Position numbers and translations under genes: made by a program. Shown in pieces: positions 62,190 to 64,000 of a stretch of 64,000 bases of DNA. The DNA is from CAWEHU01 sp963808965. GTDB taxonomy: Bacteria > Pseudomonadota > Alphaproteobacteria > Acetobacterales > Acetobacteraceae. The stretch lies in the NCBI GenBank assembly GCA_963808965.1, contig CAWEHU010000017.1, forward strand, positions 1 to 64,000. The letters are read 5' to 3'. The notes beneath the pieces were generated by a model. It made no database searches and was not told the origin of the DNA. It saw only the letters and a program-made list of their open reading frames with translations. Every line of letters starts with the position of its first letter. Positions within the stretch are counted from its first letter, which is position 1.

Positions 62190-63270
62190 GGCGATCGATG
62201 ACCTGCGCCAGCGCGATGCCGTCCGCCCGGGCCGAAAAGCTCAGCGCCATCCGATGGCGCAGCACCGGCCGGGCGAGGGCGACGACGTCGTCGATGCTCG
62301 GCGCGAGCCGCCCATCGAGCAGCGCCCGGGCGCGGGTCGCGAGCATCAGGGCTTGGGCCGCCCGCGGACCCGGACCCCAGGCGACATGGCGCCGCACCAA
62401 CTCATCCTCGGCTGTCTCCGGCCTGCCGCCACGGACAAGCGAGAGGATCGCTTCGAGCACTTTCTCACTGACCGGCACGCGGCGAATGAGCGCCTGCGCC
62501 GCCATAAGCTCAGCGGCGGTCATGGCCTCGACCGGACGCGCCTCGGCGCTTCCGGTGGTCGCCAGCAGCATCGTCCGCTCGGCGCCGAGATCGGGATAGC
62601 CGACATTGATCTCGAGCAGGAAGCGGTCGAGTTGCGCTTCGGGCAGCGGATACGTGCCTTCCTGCTCGATCGGATTTTGTGTGGCGAGCACGTGGAAGGG
62701 CCGGGGCAGCGGATGCTCGACGCCGCCCACCGCGACCCGCTGCTCCTGCATCGCTTGCAGCAGCGCCGATTGCGTGCGCGGGCTGGCGCGGTTGATCTCG
62801 TCCGCCATCAGCAGCTGACAAAAGACCGGGCCGGGTACGAAGCGAAAGCCACGACGGCCCTCCGCCTCCTCCAGCACCTCGCTGCCGATGATGTCGGCCG
62901 GCATCAGATCCGGCGTGAACTGCACACGCTTGGTCGCGAGACCCAGCACGATACCGAGCGTCTCCACGAGACGGCTCTTGCCCAGGCCCGGGACGCCCAC
63001 GAGCAAGACATGCCCGCCCGAGAGCAGCGTGATGAGGGTCTGATCGACCACGTCCTGCTGACCGAAGATCACACGCGCGATCGCGGCGCGCACGGTCGCG
63101 ATGCGGGCGCCCAGCGTCTCGACCTCCCCAAGTATCGCCTGGGCGTTCGCCTCCCCCCGGTGATTCAGGTTTTGCTGGCCGGTTGCCAGCGCGACTCTAC
63201 TTTGTGGCAAAGGGGCCATATCGGCCGTCATGCGGGTTCCTGCGTCTGGGTTTTGGTCCGTCGTCACCAT
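62170..63270 (-). CDS. MoxR family AAA+ ATPase
   Basis: A 366-residue MoxR ATPase. Walker A is at 92-99 (GVPGLGKS), Walker B at 153-158 (LLMADE), sensor and arginine residues follow (ATQNPIEQEGTYPLPEAQLDRF, GPGPRAAQALML). MoxR proteins act with DUF58/VWA partners as chaperones that activate or insert metal-containing or membrane complexes. It is the first gene of the minus-strand cluster; an alternative ATG lies 13 codons in. Confidence 0.92.
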   Translation of the reverse strand: MVTTDQNPDAGTRMTADMAPLPQSRVALATGQQNLNHRGEANAQAILGEVETLGARIATVRAAIARVIFGQQDVVDQTLITLLSGGHVLLVGVPGLGKSRLVETLGIVLGLATKRVQFTPDLMPADIIGSEVLEEAEGRRGFRFVPGPVFCQLLMADEINRASPRTQSALLQAMQEQRVAVGGVEHPLPRPFHVLATQNPIEQEGTYPLPEAQLDRFLLEINVGYPDLGAERTMLLATTGSAEARPVEAMTAAELMAAQALIRRVPVSEKVLEAILSLVRGGRPETAEDELVRRHVAWGPGPRAAQALMLATRARALLDGRLAPSIDDVVALARPVLRHRMALSFSARADGIALAQVIDRLVARLG

Positions 63271-63387
63271 GTAGGCACTTTCACGGACAGGGGGATGCTA
63301 CCTATATCGCCCCTCGGGACGGAAGAACGACGACGCCGCGCGACGCAGACGTGATGCGTGGCTCGGAGAAAAACAGCGAGGGACTCG

Positions 63388-64000
63388 ATGCGGACAAGCC
63401 TGTTGACGCCGGCCGGTGAACCGCAACCCTCCCAAGCGCTTCCAGCCGGCGTTCAACCAGGCGTGCTCGGTGAATTGCGTTCGGCCAGGCCGAAACCGAG
63501 GCGGGCGCCGGTCGAATGCGGGGATCTCCCGTTTCTCATCCGCAGGGACGGCAGTTGGCTCTATCGCGGTAGTCCGATCGGACGGAAGGAACTCGTCTGT
63601 CTGTTCGCAAGCGTGCTCAAGCGCAGCGCCGACGGCTCGTTCTGGCTCGAGACGCCGGTCGAGCGGGGCCGCATCGAGGTGGAGGATGCGCCTTTCGTCG
63701 CCGTTGAACTGGATTGGACCGGCAACGGCCGGCATCAGATCCTCTCGTTCCGCACGAACGTCGATCAGGTCGTCAGCGCAGGTCCCGATCATCCGATCCG
63801 TATCGCCCATGATCTGCTGACCTGCGAACCGACGCCGTACATCGAGGTGCGTCCGGGAGAGGGGAATTGGCCGGTCGAAGCCCGGCTCAATCGCTCCGTC
63901 TATTACGAATTGGTCGCTCTGGCGGTCCCGGAGTGGGTCGGCTGCCGCCGCATGCTGGGTGTCTGGAGTCGCGGCCGGTTCTTTCCCCTGGGCGAGATGC
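63388..64000 (+). CDS. DUF1285 protein, truncated by the window end
   Basis: At least 204 residues and still open at 64000. From about residue 40 (CGDLPFLIRRDGSWLYRGSP) it has the DUF1285 landmarks GRKELVCLFASVLKR, GRIEVEDAPFVAVEL and HILSFRTNVDQ-type HQILSFRTNVDQVV. The start is uncertain: ATG at 63388 (MRTSLLTPAG) is in frame, while a better-looking ATG at 63354 is out of frame. Divergent from moxR with the usual neighbourhood. Function unknown. Confidence 0.75.
   Translation, partial: MRTSLLTPAGEPQPSQALPAGVQPGVLGELRSARPKPRRAPVECGDLPFLIRRDGSWLYRGSPIGRKELVCLFASVLKRSADGSFWLETPVERGRIEVEDAPFVAVELDWTGNGRHQILSFRTNVDQVVSAGPDHPIRIAHDLLTCEPTPYIEVRPGEGNWPVEARLNRSVYYELVALAVPEWVGCRRMLGVWSRGRFFPLGEM

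Overview
The window is high-GC (roughly two thirds G+C by eye) alphaproteobacterial chromosomal DNA. Support comes from the sigma-32-regulated hslVU pair, the MoxR / DUF58 / DUF4159 / DUF1285 cluster, a Do-type protease, DUF1003, TspO and an RlmB with a long disordered head. Protein style resembles Acetobacteraceae/Rhodospirillales; that placement is an impression, not a computed result. There are two tRNA genes (Thr-UGU and Tyr-GUA) and no rRNA operon, intact IS, prophage or CRISPR array.

Layout. 0-6 kb: a plus-strand catabolic-looking operon (AtuA/DUF1446 protein, its small ferredoxin-fold partner, a branched-chain-type binding protein, a cyclase-family hydrolase, a CocE/NonD hydrolase). 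6-13 kb: envelope and stress genes (AI-2E exporter family, DUF4142 lipoprotein, membrane metallophosphoesterase, patatin, Rap1a/Tai-like protein, glycine-zipper lipoprotein, ferric-reductase-like flavocytochrome with a tiny membrane protein behind it). 14-20 kb: tRNA-Thr, degP, a keto-acid hydratase overlapping rlmB, tRNA-Tyr, an acyl-CoA dehydrogenase. 20.7-23.2 kb: a caspase-like/FGE-sulfatase fusion with a small Pepco-like partner, a conflict-system-type pair. 23.9-28.1 kb: operon of malonyl-CoA decarboxylase, CoA-transferase, RraA-like protein and PanB. 28.3-33.4 kb: MscS channel, then an accessory patch holding an HD protein, a hypothetical protein whose gene contains palindromic DNA repeats, a HEPN/MNT toxin-antitoxin pair, an orphan AbiE-neighbourhood protein and four copies of one repeated leader segment. 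33.4-35.5 kb: a heavily broken MFS gene and other decayed sequence. 35.8-42.2 kb: YqhA, an AlgX/MBOAT O-acetylation pair, SufE, a Doc/AbrB toxin-antitoxin pair, hslUV. 42-56 kb: aquaporin, patatin + isochorismatase, UDP-glucuronate decarboxylase, SDR + small proline-rich protein, MlaC-like protein, sodium:solute symporter + DUF3311, CPA2 antiporter, DUF1003, topoisomerase IB, a second CoA-transferase, ankyrin protein, TspO. 56.5-64 kb: MoxR ATPase / DUF58 / DUF4159 / VWA-like membrane cluster, with a divergent DUF1285 gene running off the right edge.

About a dozen otherwise normal genes, including the biosynthetic gene panB, need one single-base frame correction to give their family's full-length product. 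This points mainly to indel errors in the assembly rather than widespread gene death, so those genes are given as single loci with the approximate shift position. The most interesting material is the caspase/FGE + Pepco-like module and the 30-33.3 kb patch, where one repeated segment sits in front of several unrelated toxin-antitoxin-type genes and a palindromic DNA unit is embedded in a coding sequence in more than one reading frame.
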